DNA from: Frankia canadensis
GTDB taxonomy: Bacteria > Actinomycetota > Actinomycetes > Frankiales > Frankiaceae
DNA: 43,644 bases
Assembly: GCF_900197875.1 (NCBI RefSeq)
Contig: NZ_FZMO01000257.1
Span: 1-43,644 of the forward strand
Direction: 5' to 3'
A model generated the notes under the pieces. It was not told the DNA's origin. It made no database searches and saw only the letters and a list, made by a program, of their open reading frames with translations. Both the position numbers and the translations under genes were made by a program. Below, one piece after another: positions 15,189 through 23,909 of the stretch (position 1 is its first letter; each line of letters begins with the position of its first letter).

Positions 15189-15968
15189 TCAGGGCTTCTT
15201 CGCTACCCCGCAGTGGACGTCGAGCGGCAGTGGGGTGGCGGCGGGCCCGGGGCGCCAGAGGGGGGTGGAGACGACGCCGGGCTCGACCAGGTCGAGCCCG
15301 GCGAAGAAGGCGGCGATCTGCTCGGGTGTGCGTGAGTGGTAGGCGTCGGCGCCGGAGTCGCTGTAACGGTCGAGGGCCTCGTCCCGGGCCGGGCTGGAGG
15401 TGCCGTCGTTGAGAACGAGGTAGCTGCCGGACGGCAGGGCGTCGACGAGGCGCCGCACGAGGGAGATGGCGTCGTCGAACTCGGCGACGTGGCCCATGAT
15501 GCCCAGCAGCATGAGGGCCACGGGCGCGGTCAGATCGAGGGTCCGGGCAGCGGCTTCGATGATGGCCTCGGGATGGCGCACGTCCGCGTCGAGATAGGCC
15601 GTCGCCCCCTCGGGAGAGCTGGCCAGCAGGGCGCGGGCATGCGCCAGGACCATCGGATCGTTGTCCACATATACGACGCGGGAGTCGGGCGCGAGCCTCT
15701 GGGCGACCTCGTGGGTGTTGTCGGCGGTCGGTAGACCGGTGCCGACGTCGAGGAAGTGGCGAACGCCCGCCTCGGTGACCAGGAAGCTGACCGCGCGGGT
15801 GAGGAAGGCGCGGGAGGCGCGAGCGACCTCGACGATCGCCGGGAAGATCTCGTACACCTGGTCGCCGGCGGCACGGTCCGTCGGATAGTTGTCCTTCCCG
15901 CCGAGCCAGTAGTTCCACACCCGGGCCGAATGCGGCACGGACGTGTCAATCGTGGACAGCTCGGCCAT
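15189..15968 (-). CDS. DUF574-type SAM-dependent methyltransferase
   Basis: The start chosen is the ATG at 15968, because the typical family N-terminus (MAELSTIDTSVPHSARVWNY, then WLGGKDNYPTDRAAGD) begins there. The 259-residue protein shows the SAM-binding loop FLDVGTGLPTADNTHEVAQ, the acidic strand VVYVDNDPMVLAHA, YLDADVRHPE, and the ending DGTSSPARDEALDRYSDSGA followed by RTPEQIAAFF. This family is very abundant in Streptomyces and Frankia; its substrates are mostly unknown. The gene is monocistronic, and a hairpin and a TAGAAT -10-like box lie upstream. Confidence 0.9.
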   Translation of the reverse strand: MAELSTIDTSVPHSARVWNYWLGGKDNYPTDRAAGDQVYEIFPAIVEVARASRAFLTRAVSFLVTEAGVRHFLDVGTGLPTADNTHEVAQRLAPDSRVVYVDNDPMVLAHARALLASSPEGATAYLDADVRHPEAIIEAAARTLDLTAPVALMLLGIMGHVAEFDDAISLVRRLVDALPSGSYLVLNDGTSSPARDEALDRYSDSGADAYHSRTPEQIAAFFAGLDLVEPGVVSTPLWRPGPAATPLPLDVHCGVAKKP

Positions 15969-16017
15969 CAGGATGCTCCAAGGGGCAGTTGATCCGCATG
16001 ACGTCTGTGCTGAGCGC

Positions 16018-16066
16018 ATTCTAGTCGACACGGGGAGCCATCGCCCTTGTTGGCGGGGGCGATGGC
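16018..16066 (-). promoter_or_regulatory. TAGAAT box and 10-bp hairpin upstream of the methyltransferase gene
   Basis: On the minus strand a -10-like TAGAAT lies at 16018-16023, about 50 bp before the start at 15968. Just upstream (16037-16066) a perfect 10-bp stem (GCCATCGCCC against GGGCGATGGC) encloses a 10-base loop. No clear -35 is present, so an operator role for the dyad is possible. The rest of the gap from 15969 to 16280 has no recognised gene. Confidence 0.3.
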
Positions 16067-16280
16067 GGCGGTGCCGCCACGACCCGTCGCGTCGGCGGCC
16101 ATGAAGATCGCGCATCGACGCGTGGCCTGGCGGGTGCGCCGGGCGGTGAGCCGTGGCGAGCGTCCCGTAACGGTGCTCACCGCGGCCCTCCGCCGGGCTG
16201 TCCGGCCGCCGGCCCAGCGCGGACCAGGACTCACATGTCCGGGCGGGCGGCGCGTGGACGGGCGCGGACAGGTGTCTGCG

Positions 16281-16910
16281 TCAGGGTTGGCCGGGGCGTA
16301 GTTCGACGAACAGGCCCTCACAGTCAGCGCAGAGCACGTCGCCGTCGCGAAGCTCCCCGCGCAGGAGGCGCTTGCGGCCCTCCTCGCGGTCGAACCGGAT
16401 CTCCACCCGCAGGTCCCGGTCGATCGGCGTGATCGAGCGGTAGTTCACATGCAGATAGGCCGTGCGTGCGACCGGCCGACCGCCGGAGTTCGCGAGACGC
16501 CCGAGGATGTCGTCGAACATCAGCGGGATGGTGCCCCCGTGCGCGGCGCCGTTGCCACCGAGGTGAAAGCGGCTGAACCGGACGCGACCGCGAAGCGTCG
16601 TCTCGTTCTCCGACAGAATCTCCACCACCGGCAGCAGCGCGGAGCCGCGGCCCGGCACCTCGCGCAGCGAGCCGGCGAGCTGGGACCACTCGTCCCGGGC
16701 CGTCGGTTCGAGCCGGTCGGCGATCGCGGTCAGACCGCGGGTCACCTCGGCGACCATCGCGGCATCCGGGACGGCGGCGGTGATCCGGTCCTGCAGGAGC
16801 CGCATCGCCTCGATCATTTCCGGATAGCCGGCTGGCGGGACGGGCCTTTCCCGCGGCTTCCACCAGTTCGGCCGCCGCCCGCCGCTCCTGGCCGATACAG
16901 TCCCGTCCAC
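16281..16910 (-). CDS. hotdog-fold (PaaI-like) thioesterase
   Basis: The protein starts at a GTG (16910) preceded by GGGGAG and has 209 residues. The N-terminal helical part (1-95) includes YPEMIEAMRLLQDRI. The hotdog domain follows: FHLGGNGAAHGGTIPLMFDD carries the HGG loop typical of PaaI/4HBT thioesterases, and ARTAYLHVNYRSITPIDRDL is the central strand region. RKRLLRGELRDGDVLCADCE continues the sheet. It probably hydrolyses an acyl-CoA; the substrate is not visible. No operon partner is apparent. Confidence 0.85.
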   Translation of the reverse strand: MDGTVSARSGGRRPNWWKPRERPVPPAGYPEMIEAMRLLQDRITAAVPDAAMVAEVTRGLTAIADRLEPTARDEWSQLAGSLREVPGRGSALLPVVEILSENETTLRGRVRFSRFHLGGNGAAHGGTIPLMFDDILGRLANSGGRPVARTAYLHVNYRSITPIDRDLRVEIRFDREEGRKRLLRGELRDGDVLCADCEGLFVELRPGQP

Positions 16911-17370
16911 CCGCGTCTCCCCGCCGGCGCGCAGCCGGCGACCGTCGCCGCTGCCGTGCCAAAGGCCAGGCTATGGAGGATGACCGTCCTCGCGACGCCG
17001 TCAGTGATGCGGCTATCTTCGCGGCACCGATCGCCGTGTGTGTTCTACCGCGCCAGAGTGTGATATACACATTGCGATAGATTGAGAACTGTCCGTATTG
17101 ATGCTCGATGGCGGGTTTAGTTTCTCGCGCGTTTGGGCATGGCGGTGCCACCATCGGTCACCCGGCCGATGGGAGATACGCCCCGGGGCGGCGTGGCCCG
17201 GTTGTCGGTGGCGGAGTGGGACAGCATCTGGCCATCGTCGGCTCGTGCCTGTGTGTCGCCCCTGGTAGCGCGACATGAGGTGGTGAGTGCGGCCCGTGAG
17301 AACCCGACCGTTCCGTAGGCCTCGAGAACCTCATCGGGCATCCAGGCGATTCGGTCGCCGGCCGAAAGCG
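16911..17370. other. intergenic region between thioesterase and transporter operon
   Basis: No gene is seen. A relatively AT-rich patch at 17030-17120 contains the dyad GTGT-GATAT-ACAC (near 17057-17071) and probably holds the promoter region for the sugar transporter operon; no clear -35/-10 pair could be picked. The transporter reading frame is open back to a GTG at 17287, so part of this stretch could be translated. Confidence 0.35.
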
Positions 17371-18714
17371 GTGGAACCCGGCCATGATGGCGGTCCCGAA
17401 GAGCGGCCCGGCCGCGGCGGAAGGTGCGGGGCGGGCGGACGAGTCCGCCGATCGCCCGCCGCGGCGGGCGCGCTGGCGCTGGTCGCGGGGGCGGCGCTGG
17501 CCGGGTGCGGGAGTTCCGGCGGCGGGGGTGACGGACGCGGCGCGGCGGCGCTGAACTGGTACGTCTACAACGAGTCGTCGGGGTCGTTCGCGAAGGCGGC
17601 GGCGGACTGTTCGGCGGCGTCGAACGGGCGGTACCGGATCAGCATCAACGTGCTGCCGAACGATTCCGACGGGCAGCGCCAGCAGCTGGTCCGCCGGCTC
17701 GCCGCCCAGGACTCGTCGATGGACATCCTCACGCTGGACGTCACCTGGACTCCCGAGTTCGCCGAGGCCGCCTGGGTCGAACCGTTCGACCAGGCGGAGT
17801 CGACCCGGCTCACCGACGGAATGCTGCCCGTCGCGGTCCAGACCGGCACCTGGGACAACCAGCTCTACGCCGTTCCGCTGAACACGAACGCCCAGCTCCT
17901 GTGGTATCGCAAGGATCTGGTGCCGCGGCCGCCGAAGACCTGGGACGAGATGCTGGCGGACGCGAAACGGCTGGCGGCGCAGGGCAGGCCGCACTACGTC
18001 GAGGTACAGGGCGCGCAGTACGAGGGCTACACGGTGCTGTTCAACTCGCTGGTGGCGTCGGCCGGTGGCCAGATCCTCAGCGATGACGGCACCAGGGTGG
18101 CGCTCGGCCCGCCGGCGGAGAAGGCCGTCGAGGCGATCCGGGCGCTGGCGCATTCGCCGGCCGCGGACCCGTCCTGGTCGAACCAGCGGGAGGACGACAA
18201 CCGGCTCGCGTTCGAGACCGGCTCGGCCGCCTTCCAGCTCAACTACCCGTTCATCTATCCGTCGGCGAAGCAGAACAATCCGAAGCTGGCCGCCCAGATC
18301 GGCTGGACGCAGTGGCCGACGCTGGTTCCCGGCCAGCATTCACACAGCACGATCGGCGGCTACAACCTCGCGGTCGGCGCCTACAGCCATCATCGGGCCG
18401 AGGCGGCCGCGGCGATCGGCTGCCTGACCGGCCGGCAGAACCAGATCCGCACCGCCATCGATGGCGGCCTACCGCCGACGCTCAAGGATCTGTACACGGA
18501 CAGGAAGTTCATCGACGGCGGTTATCCGTTCGCCCCGGCCATCCACGAGGCGCTGCAGAACGCCAGCGTCCGGCCGCGGACACCCGCCTACCAGAGCGTG
18601 TCGCTGCAGATCGCGCACATTCTGTCGCCGCCCACCTCGGTGAGCGTCGGGCGGCTCGCGGACCTGCGCGGGGCGATCTCCGACGCCCTCGACTCGAAGG
18701 GACTGGTGCCGTGA
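17371..18714 (+). CDS. lpqY: LpqY-like sugar-binding lipoprotein of an ABC importer
   Basis: An in-frame GTG at 17371 was preferred to the GTG at 17287, because it puts the signal peptide nearer the N-terminus; both are possible. The protein has about 447 residues. The signal peptide ends in a lipobox ([11 protein letters not shown]), so it is membrane-anchored outside. The mature part is a cluster-B binding protein: [60 protein letters not shown] and [20 protein letters not shown] match LpqY/ThuE-type trehalose or maltose binders. The stop overlaps the first permease (GTGA). In mycobacteria LpqY-SugABC imports trehalose; the same substrate here is inferred from gene order and sequence style. 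Confidence 0.88.
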   Translation: MEPGHDGGPEERPGRGGRCGAGGRVRRSPAAAGALALVAGAALAGCGSSGGGGDGRGAAALNWYVYNESSGSFAKAAADCSAASNGRYRISINVLPNDSDGQRQQLVRRLAAQDSSMDILTLDVTWTPEFAEAAWVEPFDQAESTRLTDGMLPVAVQTGTWDNQLYAVPLNTNAQLLWYRKDLVPRPPKTWDEMLADAKRLAAQGRPHYVEVQGAQYEGYTVLFNSLVASAGGQILSDDGTRVALGPPAEKAVEAIRALAHSPAADPSWSNQREDDNRLAFETGSAAFQLNYPFIYPSAKQNNPKLAAQIGWTQWPTLVPGQHSHSTIGGYNLAVGAYSHHRAEAAAAIGCLTGRQNQIRTAIDGGLPPTLKDLYTDRKFIDGGYPFAPAIHEALQNASVRPRTPAYQSVSLQIAHILSPPTSVSVGRLADLRGAISDALDSKGLVP

Positions 18715-19607
18715 GCGCGGGTGCGAAGGCGCCGCTGTCGGCCGGGGCGCGGGCGCAGCGGCGGCTCGGGTGGGCACTGTGCGCGCCGGCCGTCGTCGTC
18801 ATCCTGGCGGTGACGGGATATCCGATCGGGTACGCGGTCTATCTGTCGCTGCAGCGGTACGACCTGCGTTTCCCGGGCGACTCGAAGTTCATCGGGCTGG
18901 CGAACTACGGCACCGCGCTGACGTCGTCGCTGTGGTGGCAGGCACTCGCGGTGACCGCGATCATCACGGTGATCTCCGTGGCGATCCAGTTCGTGCTGGG
19001 CATGGCGTTGGCCCTGGTGATGCACCGGGCACTGATCGGCCGCGGCCTGGTCCGCACGGTGATCCTCATTCCGTATGGGATCGTCACGGTGGTCGCCGCG
19101 TTCGGCTGGCGGTACGCGTGGACACCGGACACCGGCTACCTGTCCGGCCTGTTCGGCGACGCGACCCCGCTGACATCGCAGGTCTGGGGCATCGCGGTCA
19201 TCATTCTGGCCGAGGTGTGGAAGACGACGCCGTTCATGGCGTTGCTGCTGCTCGCGGGCCTGGCGCTGGTGCCGGAGGAACTGCTGCGGGCGGCGAAGGT
19301 CGACGGCGCGACCGCCTGGCAGCGGCTGACCCGGATCATGCTGCCGCTGATGAAACCGGCGATCCTCGTCGCGGTGCTGTTCCGGGTGCTCGATTCCTTC
19401 CGCATCTTCGACAGCATCTACGTGCTGACCGCCGGCGCGTACGACACCCGGTCCGTGTCGATCCTGGGCTACGACAACCTGTTCACCGCGCTGAACCTGG
19501 GCGTCGGCTCGTCGTTGTCGGTACTGATCTTCCTCGTCGTGGCGCTCGTCGCGTTCATCTTCGTCAAGGGGTTCGGCGCGGCCGCGCCCGGTGGGGAGGA
19601 CCGCTGA
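18711..19607 (+). CDS. sugA: SugA-like sugar ABC transporter permease
   Basis: The GTG start overlaps the binding-protein stop by 4 bases. The 298-residue MalF-type permease has six hydrophobic helices, the first being [20 protein letters not shown] (residues about 21-40). The cytoplasmic EAA loop [20 protein letters not shown], followed by IMLPLMKP, contacts the ATPase. Its stop overlaps the next permease start (TGATG). It should pair with the second permease to form the translocation path for trehalose or a related sugar. Confidence 0.92.
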   Translation: MSAGAKAPLSAGARAQRRLGWALCAPAVVVILAVTGYPIGYAVYLSLQRYDLRFPGDSKFIGLANYGTALTSSLWWQALAVTAIITVISVAIQFVLGMALALVMHRALIGRGLVRTVILIPYGIVTVVAAFGWRYAWTPDTGYLSGLFGDATPLTSQVWGIAVIILAEVWKTTPFMALLLLAGLALVPEELLRAAKVDGATAWQRLTRIMLPLMKPAILVAVLFRVLDSFRIFDSIYVLTAGAYDTRSVSILGYDNLFTALNLGVGSSLSVLIFLVVALVAFIFVKGFGAAAPGGEDR

Positions 19608-20521
19608 TGGCCACCATCGCCACCACACCCGACGCCCCCGGCGGCAGCAGCGGTGCCGGCGCGGGCGGCAGGACCATCCGGGCACGCGGGCCGCAGCGGG
19701 ACCGCAACGCCATGCTCGGCTGGACCGCCGCGAACCTGCTCATCATCGCGGTGTCGCTGGTTCCGCTGCTGTGGCTGGTGTCGTTGTCGTTCAAGGCGCC
19801 GGCGAGCATCACCGACGGCCACTTCATCCCCCGCCACTGGACCCTGGAGAACTATCGCGGGATCTTCCGTGAGTCGCTGTTCACCCGGGCGCTGCTGAAC
19901 AGCCTGGGCATCGCACTCATCTCCACGGTACTCGCGGTGATCCTCGGCTCGATGGCCGCCTACGCGATCGCCCGCCTGGACTTTCCCGGCAAGCGGGTGC
20001 TCATCGGACTGACCCTGCTCATCGCGATGTTCCCGCAGGTCTCACTGGTCAGCCCGCTGTTCAACCTGTGGCGGCAGATCGGCATCTTCGACACCTGGAT
20101 CGGGCTGATCATCCCGTACCTGACGTTCTCGCTGCCGCTCGCCATCTACACGCTGTCGGCGTTCTTCCGGGAGATCCCCTGGGATCTGGAGAAGGCGGCG
20201 CAGGTCGACGGAGCCACCCCGGCGCAGGCATTCCTGCGGGTCATCGCCCCGCTGGCCGCGCCGGGCATGGTGACCACCGCGATCCTGGTGTTCATCTTCT
20301 GCTGGAACGACTTCCTGTTCTCGATCTCGCTGACGTCGACGGAAAGCTCCCGGACGGTCCCCGCGGCCATCGCGTTCTTCACCGGCGCGTCGCAGTTCGC
20401 CCAGCCGATCGGGTCGATCGCGGCGGCGGCGGTCGTCATCACCATTCCGATCATCATCTTCGTGCTGTTGTTCCAACGTCGGATCGTCGCCGGGCTGACC
20501 TCCGGCGCGGTGAAGGGATAG
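19607..20521 (+). CDS. sugB: SugB-like sugar ABC transporter permease
   Basis: The 304-residue MalG-type permease has a Gly/Ala/Arg-rich cytoplasmic N-terminus and six membrane helices; the first is [20 protein letters not shown] (about 41-60). The EAA loop is [20 protein letters not shown], then [31 protein letters not shown] is the usual region before the last helices. It overlaps the previous gene by one base and is followed by the ATPase gene after 9 bp, so the four genes form one transcription unit. Confidence 0.92.
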   Translation: MATIATTPDAPGGSSGAGAGGRTIRARGPQRDRNAMLGWTAANLLIIAVSLVPLLWLVSLSFKAPASITDGHFIPRHWTLENYRGIFRESLFTRALLNSLGIALISTVLAVILGSMAAYAIARLDFPGKRVLIGLTLLIAMFPQVSLVSPLFNLWRQIGIFDTWIGLIIPYLTFSLPLAIYTLSAFFREIPWDLEKAAQVDGATPAQAFLRVIAPLAAPGMVTTAILVFIFCWNDFLFSISLTSTESSRTVPAAIAFFTGASQFAQPIGSIAAAAVVITIPIIIFVLLFQRRIVAGLTSGAVKG

Positions 20522-20530
20522 GCCCGGGCC

Positions 20531-21772
20531 ATGGCGGACATCGTGCTCGACCACGTCACCAAGCGGTATGCGGACGGCCAGCTCGCGGTGGACGACGCGA
20601 GCCTGTCCATCGCCGACGGCGAGTTCGTCATCCTCGTCGGCCCGTCCGGCTGCGGGAAATCGACCACCCTCAACATGATCGCCGGCCTGGAGGACATCAG
20701 CTCCGGCGAACTGCGCATCGGCGGGGCGGTGGTCAACGACCTGGCCCCGAAGGACCGCGACATCGCCATGGTGTTCCAGAGCTACGCCCTTTACCCGCAC
20801 ATGTCGGTGCGCAGGAACATGGGCTTCGCTCTTGAACTGGCAAAACGACCGAAGAGCGAGATCAACCAGAAGGTCGAGGAGGCCGCCCGCGTCCTCGACC
20901 TCACCGAGCACCTGGACCGCAGGCCGGCGCAGCTGTCCGGTGGGCAGCGGCAGCGCGTCGCCATGGGCCGGGCGATCGTCCGCTCGCCGAAGGCGTTCCT
21001 GATGGACGAGCCGCTGTCCAACCTGGACGCCAAGCTGCGGGTGCAGATGCGCACCGAGGTGTCCCGGCTGCAGAACCGGCTCGGCACCACCACCGTGTAC
21101 GTCACCCACGACCAGACCGAGGCGATGACGCTCGGCGACCGGGTCGCGGTGCTGCGCTCGGGCCGGATTCAGCAGGTCGGGACGCCGACCGAGCTCTACG
21201 GCCGGCCGGCGACCGTGTTCGTCGCCGGCTTCATCGGCTCACCGGCGATGAACTTCGTCCCGGCCACCGTCGAGGAGGGGGAGCTGCGGACCCCGCTCGG
21301 CACGATCAGCCCGGACGACCGGCAGCGCCGCCTGCTGGAGGGCTGGTCGGGGGGCGCCGCCGGGCGCCGGGAACTGATCGTCGGGGCGCGCCCCGAGCAC
21401 TTCGAGGACGCCGCCCTGGAGTCGGTCACCGGCCGCCCTGGCCTGCGGTTCACCGTTCCGGTCGACGTGCTGGAGCGGCTCGGCTCCGACAGCTACGCCT
21501 ACTTCACCCTCGACGGCGGCCGGGCCAGCATCGCTGACCTCGACGAACTGGCCCATGACGCCGGCACCGTCGACCTGGCCAGCGGCGCCGAACAGATCGT
21601 CGCCCGGCTCGACGCGGCCAGCCGGATCCGGGAGGGCGAGAACGCCGAGCTGTGGCTGGACACCACCCAGCTGCACCTGTTCGACCCCGACACCGGCCAC
21701 AACCTCGCGTGCAAAACGGACCACTGCGACGGCACGGCAGGGGACGGACTCAATACCAGCGGAGAAGGGTGA
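20531..21772 (+). CDS. sugC: SugC/MsmK-like sugar ABC transporter ATPase
   Basis: The 413-residue protein has Walker A GPSGCGKSTT, Q-loop VFQSYALYPHMSVRRNMGFA, signature LSGGQRQRVAMGRAIV, Walker B AFLMDEPLSNLDAKLR and the H-loop His in YVTHDQTEAM. The C-terminal regulatory TOBE/OB part (from about residue 240) contains VGARPEHFEDAALE and is of MalK type. Such MsmK-like ATPases energise sugar importers and can serve several. It closes the operon and converges on the M56 peptidase gene, with the last 23 bases shared. Confidence 0.93.
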   Translation: MADIVLDHVTKRYADGQLAVDDASLSIADGEFVILVGPSGCGKSTTLNMIAGLEDISSGELRIGGAVVNDLAPKDRDIAMVFQSYALYPHMSVRRNMGFALELAKRPKSEINQKVEEAARVLDLTEHLDRRPAQLSGGQRQRVAMGRAIVRSPKAFLMDEPLSNLDAKLRVQMRTEVSRLQNRLGTTTVYVTHDQTEAMTLGDRVAVLRSGRIQQVGTPTELYGRPATVFVAGFIGSPAMNFVPATVEEGELRTPLGTISPDDRQRRLLEGWSGGAAGRRELIVGARPEHFEDAALESVTGRPGLRFTVPVDVLERLGSDSYAYFTLDGGRASIADLDELAHDAGTVDLASGAEQIVARLDAASRIREGENAELWLDTTQLHLFDPDTGHNLACKTDHCDGTAGDGLNTSGEG

Positions 21773-22757
21773 GGAAATCCGTGCTCGCGTGCACACACGA
21801 GCCGAGTACCAGGGCTGTGACGACGGTCGACATGAGGAGCCAGGCCGGGGAGCCGGTCGCGCGGGGCGGCCCGGCGAGCAGGGCGGCCATCCGCTCCGGC
21901 ACCGCACCGCGATCGAATCCGCACGCGGTCGGTCCCGCACCGAATCCGGGCGCGAGCTCCCGATCGGGCATCGAATCGGGCATCGAATCGGGCTTGGTGG
22001 CGGATCCGGTGGCAGACGCGTGGGCCCGCGGAGCTGTACCTGAGGCGCGCAGGGTCGCGAGCGCGGCCTTGCCCAGGGCCCGGGCGAGCACGGTCCGCTG
22101 GCCCGCCGGCTGGGCGGCCCGCTCGTCCGCCCAGCGTTCGCACGCCGCCTCGACGAGCTGGGGTAGGCGCCGCAACAGCGGGTCGGTCGCCGCGCAGCAC
22201 GCGACCACCAGGCGCAGCCAGTGATGGCGGCCGGCGAGATGAGCCTGTTCGTGGGCGAGGACCGCGGCCCGCTCGGCGGCGTCGAGGCAGTCGACCAGGC
22301 CAGTTGTGATCATGATGCGGCTACCCGTCACGCCGCCGATCGCGCAGGCGTCGGGCAACTCGCCGGCAACCACGTGCACCCGCCCGGCGGGCAGGCGCCG
22401 GACCAGCCGCTCGGCCCGGGCCAGCTCGCGGGCGAGCCGGACCGTCGCCACCACCAGCGTCACGACCGCGATCGCGACGACGGCCGACGCGCAGGCACCG
22501 ACCGCGGCGGGTGGCAGCTCGGCCGTCCGCCCCGGCCCTGGCACCGGCAGATCCAGGCGATGCCCGAGGGACGGCAGCCGTTCCGCCAGGCTCGTCGCGA
22601 GCAGCGCCAGCGACCACAGCCAGCCGACCGCGGCCACCGCGGCGGTGCCGGTCAGCACCCCCGGCCGCACCCGGTAGGGGATCCGCCGGGCGAGCGCCGG
22701 TGCGCCGCACACGACGGCCAGGTTCATCAGCAGCGGCACCCAGACCATGTACCTCAT
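21750..22757 (-). CDS. M56-family (BlaR1/MecR1-like) membrane metallopeptidase
   Basis: The start chosen is the ATG at 22757, which overlaps the stop of the repressor gene (ATGA); a longer frame is only a shadow. The 335 residues contain N-terminal helices (VPLLMNLAVVCGAPALA and the 36-56 region), a third near 85-105, then the zinc motif HEQAH at 169-173 with the context VLAHEQAHLAGRHHW, and a last helix near the C-terminus. The conserved CxRWADxxA segment reads ACERWADERA. No penicillin-binding sensor domain follows the protease part, so this is not a beta-lactam receptor as such. It probably cleaves or inactivates the adjacent BlaI-type repressor. Confidence 0.88.
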   Translation of the reverse strand: MRYMVWVPLLMNLAVVCGAPALARRIPYRVRPGVLTGTAAVAAVGWLWSLALLATSLAERLPSLGHRLDLPVPGPGRTAELPPAAVGACASAVVAIAVVTLVVATVRLARELARAERLVRRLPAGRVHVVAGELPDACAIGGVTGSRIMITTGLVDCLDAAERAAVLAHEQAHLAGRHHWLRLVVACCAATDPLLRRLPQLVEAACERWADERAAQPAGQRTVLARALGKAALATLRASGTAPRAHASATGSATKPDSMPDSMPDRELAPGFGAGPTACGFDRGAVPERMAALLAGPPRATGSPAWLLMSTVVTALVLGSCVHASTDFLTLLRWY

Positions 22758-23224
22758 CGCGGACCGGACTCGCGGGTCCCGCCGGGCCCGGACCAGCCGG
22801 ACTCGTGGCTCCCGCCGGACTCGGTCCCGCCGGACCCGTGGGGGGCGTTTTCGGCGGCCGCCAGCAGGGAGAGCAGGGTGGCCTCGTCGTCGGGCGTCAG
22901 GCCGGCGACGAAGTGGCTGAGCACCACCGCGCGCCCCCGCCCGTCGCCCAGCAGGCCGCGCATCCGGTCGGCGATCTCCGCGGCGGCGGCGGCCGCGGGC
23001 GCGTAGGCGTGGCCGCGACCGGCGGCCGTCCGGTCGAGCAGGCCCTTGCCGTGCAGCCGAGCCAGGGTCGTCGCGACGCTCGTGTAGGCGAGCTCCAGCC
23101 CGTCGCCGGCGAGTGCCAGCTGGGTCTGACCGGGGGTGAGTGGGCCGTCCGCATCCCACAACACGCCGAGCACCGCGGACTCCAGCTCCCCGGCGACCCG
23201 GCGGTGAGGCTCCCTGCGCCGCAT
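22754..23224 (-). CDS. BlaI/MecI-family transcriptional repressor
   Basis: The 156-residue protein has the BlaI winged-helix domain: VAGELESAVLGVLWDADGPL, TPGQTQLALAGDGLELAYTS and VATTLARLHGKGLLDRTAAG, followed by a dimerisation helix region (AVVLSHFVAGLTPDDEATLL). The last about 30 residues are a Gly/Ser/Glu-rich tail with ESG repeats. It is translationally coupled to the M56 peptidase, the usual repressor-antirepressor pair. The TAGTA/TACTA palindromes just upstream (23259-23294) are the likely operators controlling both this operon and the divergent DUF2231 gene. Confidence 0.9.
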   Translation of the reverse strand: MRRREPHRRVAGELESAVLGVLWDADGPLTPGQTQLALAGDGLELAYTSVATTLARLHGKGLLDRTAAGRGHAYAPAAAAAAEIADRMRGLLGDGRGRAVVLSHFVAGLTPDDEATLLSLLAAAENAPHGSGGTESGGSHESGWSGPGGTRESGPR

Positions 23225-23258
23225 GCCGCAGCAGTCTACCCGCCGACTACGACAGTGG

Positions 23259-23294
23259 TAGTAGCTACTATCGGCGTAGTACTACTGCGATAGT
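23259..23294. promoter_or_regulatory. probable BlaI operator cluster (TAGTA/TACTA palindromes)
   Basis: TAGTAGCTACTA (23259-23270) is a perfect 12-bp palindrome. GTAGTACTAC (23276-23285) is a perfect 10-bp palindrome lying at the centre of a wider dyad formed by ACTATCG (23267-23273) and CGATAGT (23288-23294). The sites lie between the divergent starts at 23224 and 23319. BlaI/MecI-type repressors are known to bind TACTA/TAGTA-like dyads, so both promoters are probably repressed here. Confidence 0.6.
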
Positions 23295-23318
23295 TGTCAA
23301 CGGACGAAGGGAGCCTCG

Positions 23319-23909
23319 ATGGGGCCCACCCAGATCAACGGCCTGCCCGCGCACCCGCTGCTGGTCCACCTGGTCGTCGTGCTGGTGCCGCTCGCGGCCC
23401 TGATGGCGATCGTCTCGGCGCTGTGGCCCGCCGCGCGTCGGCGGCTGGGCGTGCTGACGCCGCTGGTCGCGCTGGTGGCGCTGGTGAGTGTGCCGCTGAC
23501 CACGCACGCCGGGGAGTGGCTGGAGGCGCGGACGCCGCCCGACCCGCTCGTGGCACGTCACGCGGAGCTCGGGGATCAGCTGCTGCCGTGGGCGGCGGGG
23601 CTGTTCGTGCTGGCGGCGGCGGGCTGGCTGTGGGCGCGCCGTCCCGTTCCCGACGGGCAGGACCAGGGCAGGCCCGCCTCGGGCCACCGTGCCGGCGTGG
23701 GCGACGGCCTGCGAGGCAACGCGGTGATGGTCGTGATCGCCGTGCTCAGCGTCGTGGTCGCCGTCGGCTCGGTCGTGCAGGTCTACCGGATCGGTGACAG
23801 CGGCGCGAAGGCCGTCTGGCACGGTGCCTACACCTCCCAGGTTCCCGTCGAACCGCAGGTTCCCCCCGCGCGAGAGGGTCAGGCGCCCGCGCCGCTGAGG
23901 CGGCGGTAG
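23319..23909 (+). CDS. DUF2231-type membrane protein
   Basis: The 196-residue protein begins GPTQINGLPAHPLLVHLVVV, the HPLLVH motif typical of DUF2231 membrane proteins. Four membrane helices follow: about 14-37, 43-60, 85-103 and, after a polar loop, 130-150 (AVMVVIAVLSVVVAVGSVVQ). The C-terminus is short and Pro-rich. The function of the family is not established; a haem or redox link has been suggested for some members. It is divergent from the BlaI/M56 pair across the operator cluster, so it is probably a member of that regulon. Its 3' end overlaps the convergent CobW gene by 31 bases. Confidence 0.82.
   Translation: MGPTQINGLPAHPLLVHLVVVLVPLAALMAIVSALWPAARRRLGVLTPLVALVALVSVPLTTHAGEWLEARTPPDPLVARHAELGDQLLPWAAGLFVLAAAGWLWARRPVPDGQDQGRPASGHRAGVGDGLRGNAVMVVIAVLSVVVAVGSVVQVYRIGDSGAKAVWHGAYTSQVPVEPQVPPAREGQAPAPLRRR

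Noticed and set aside
17158-19685. Long minus-strand frames opposite the sugar transporter genes
   Set aside because: Their residues (runs of R, D, Q and H) are typical of antisense shadows; the plus strand has clear transporter motifs.
21750-22757. A genuine BlaR1 beta-lactam receptor
   Set aside because: The protein lacks the C-terminal penicillin-binding sensor domain, and no beta-lactamase gene is nearby.
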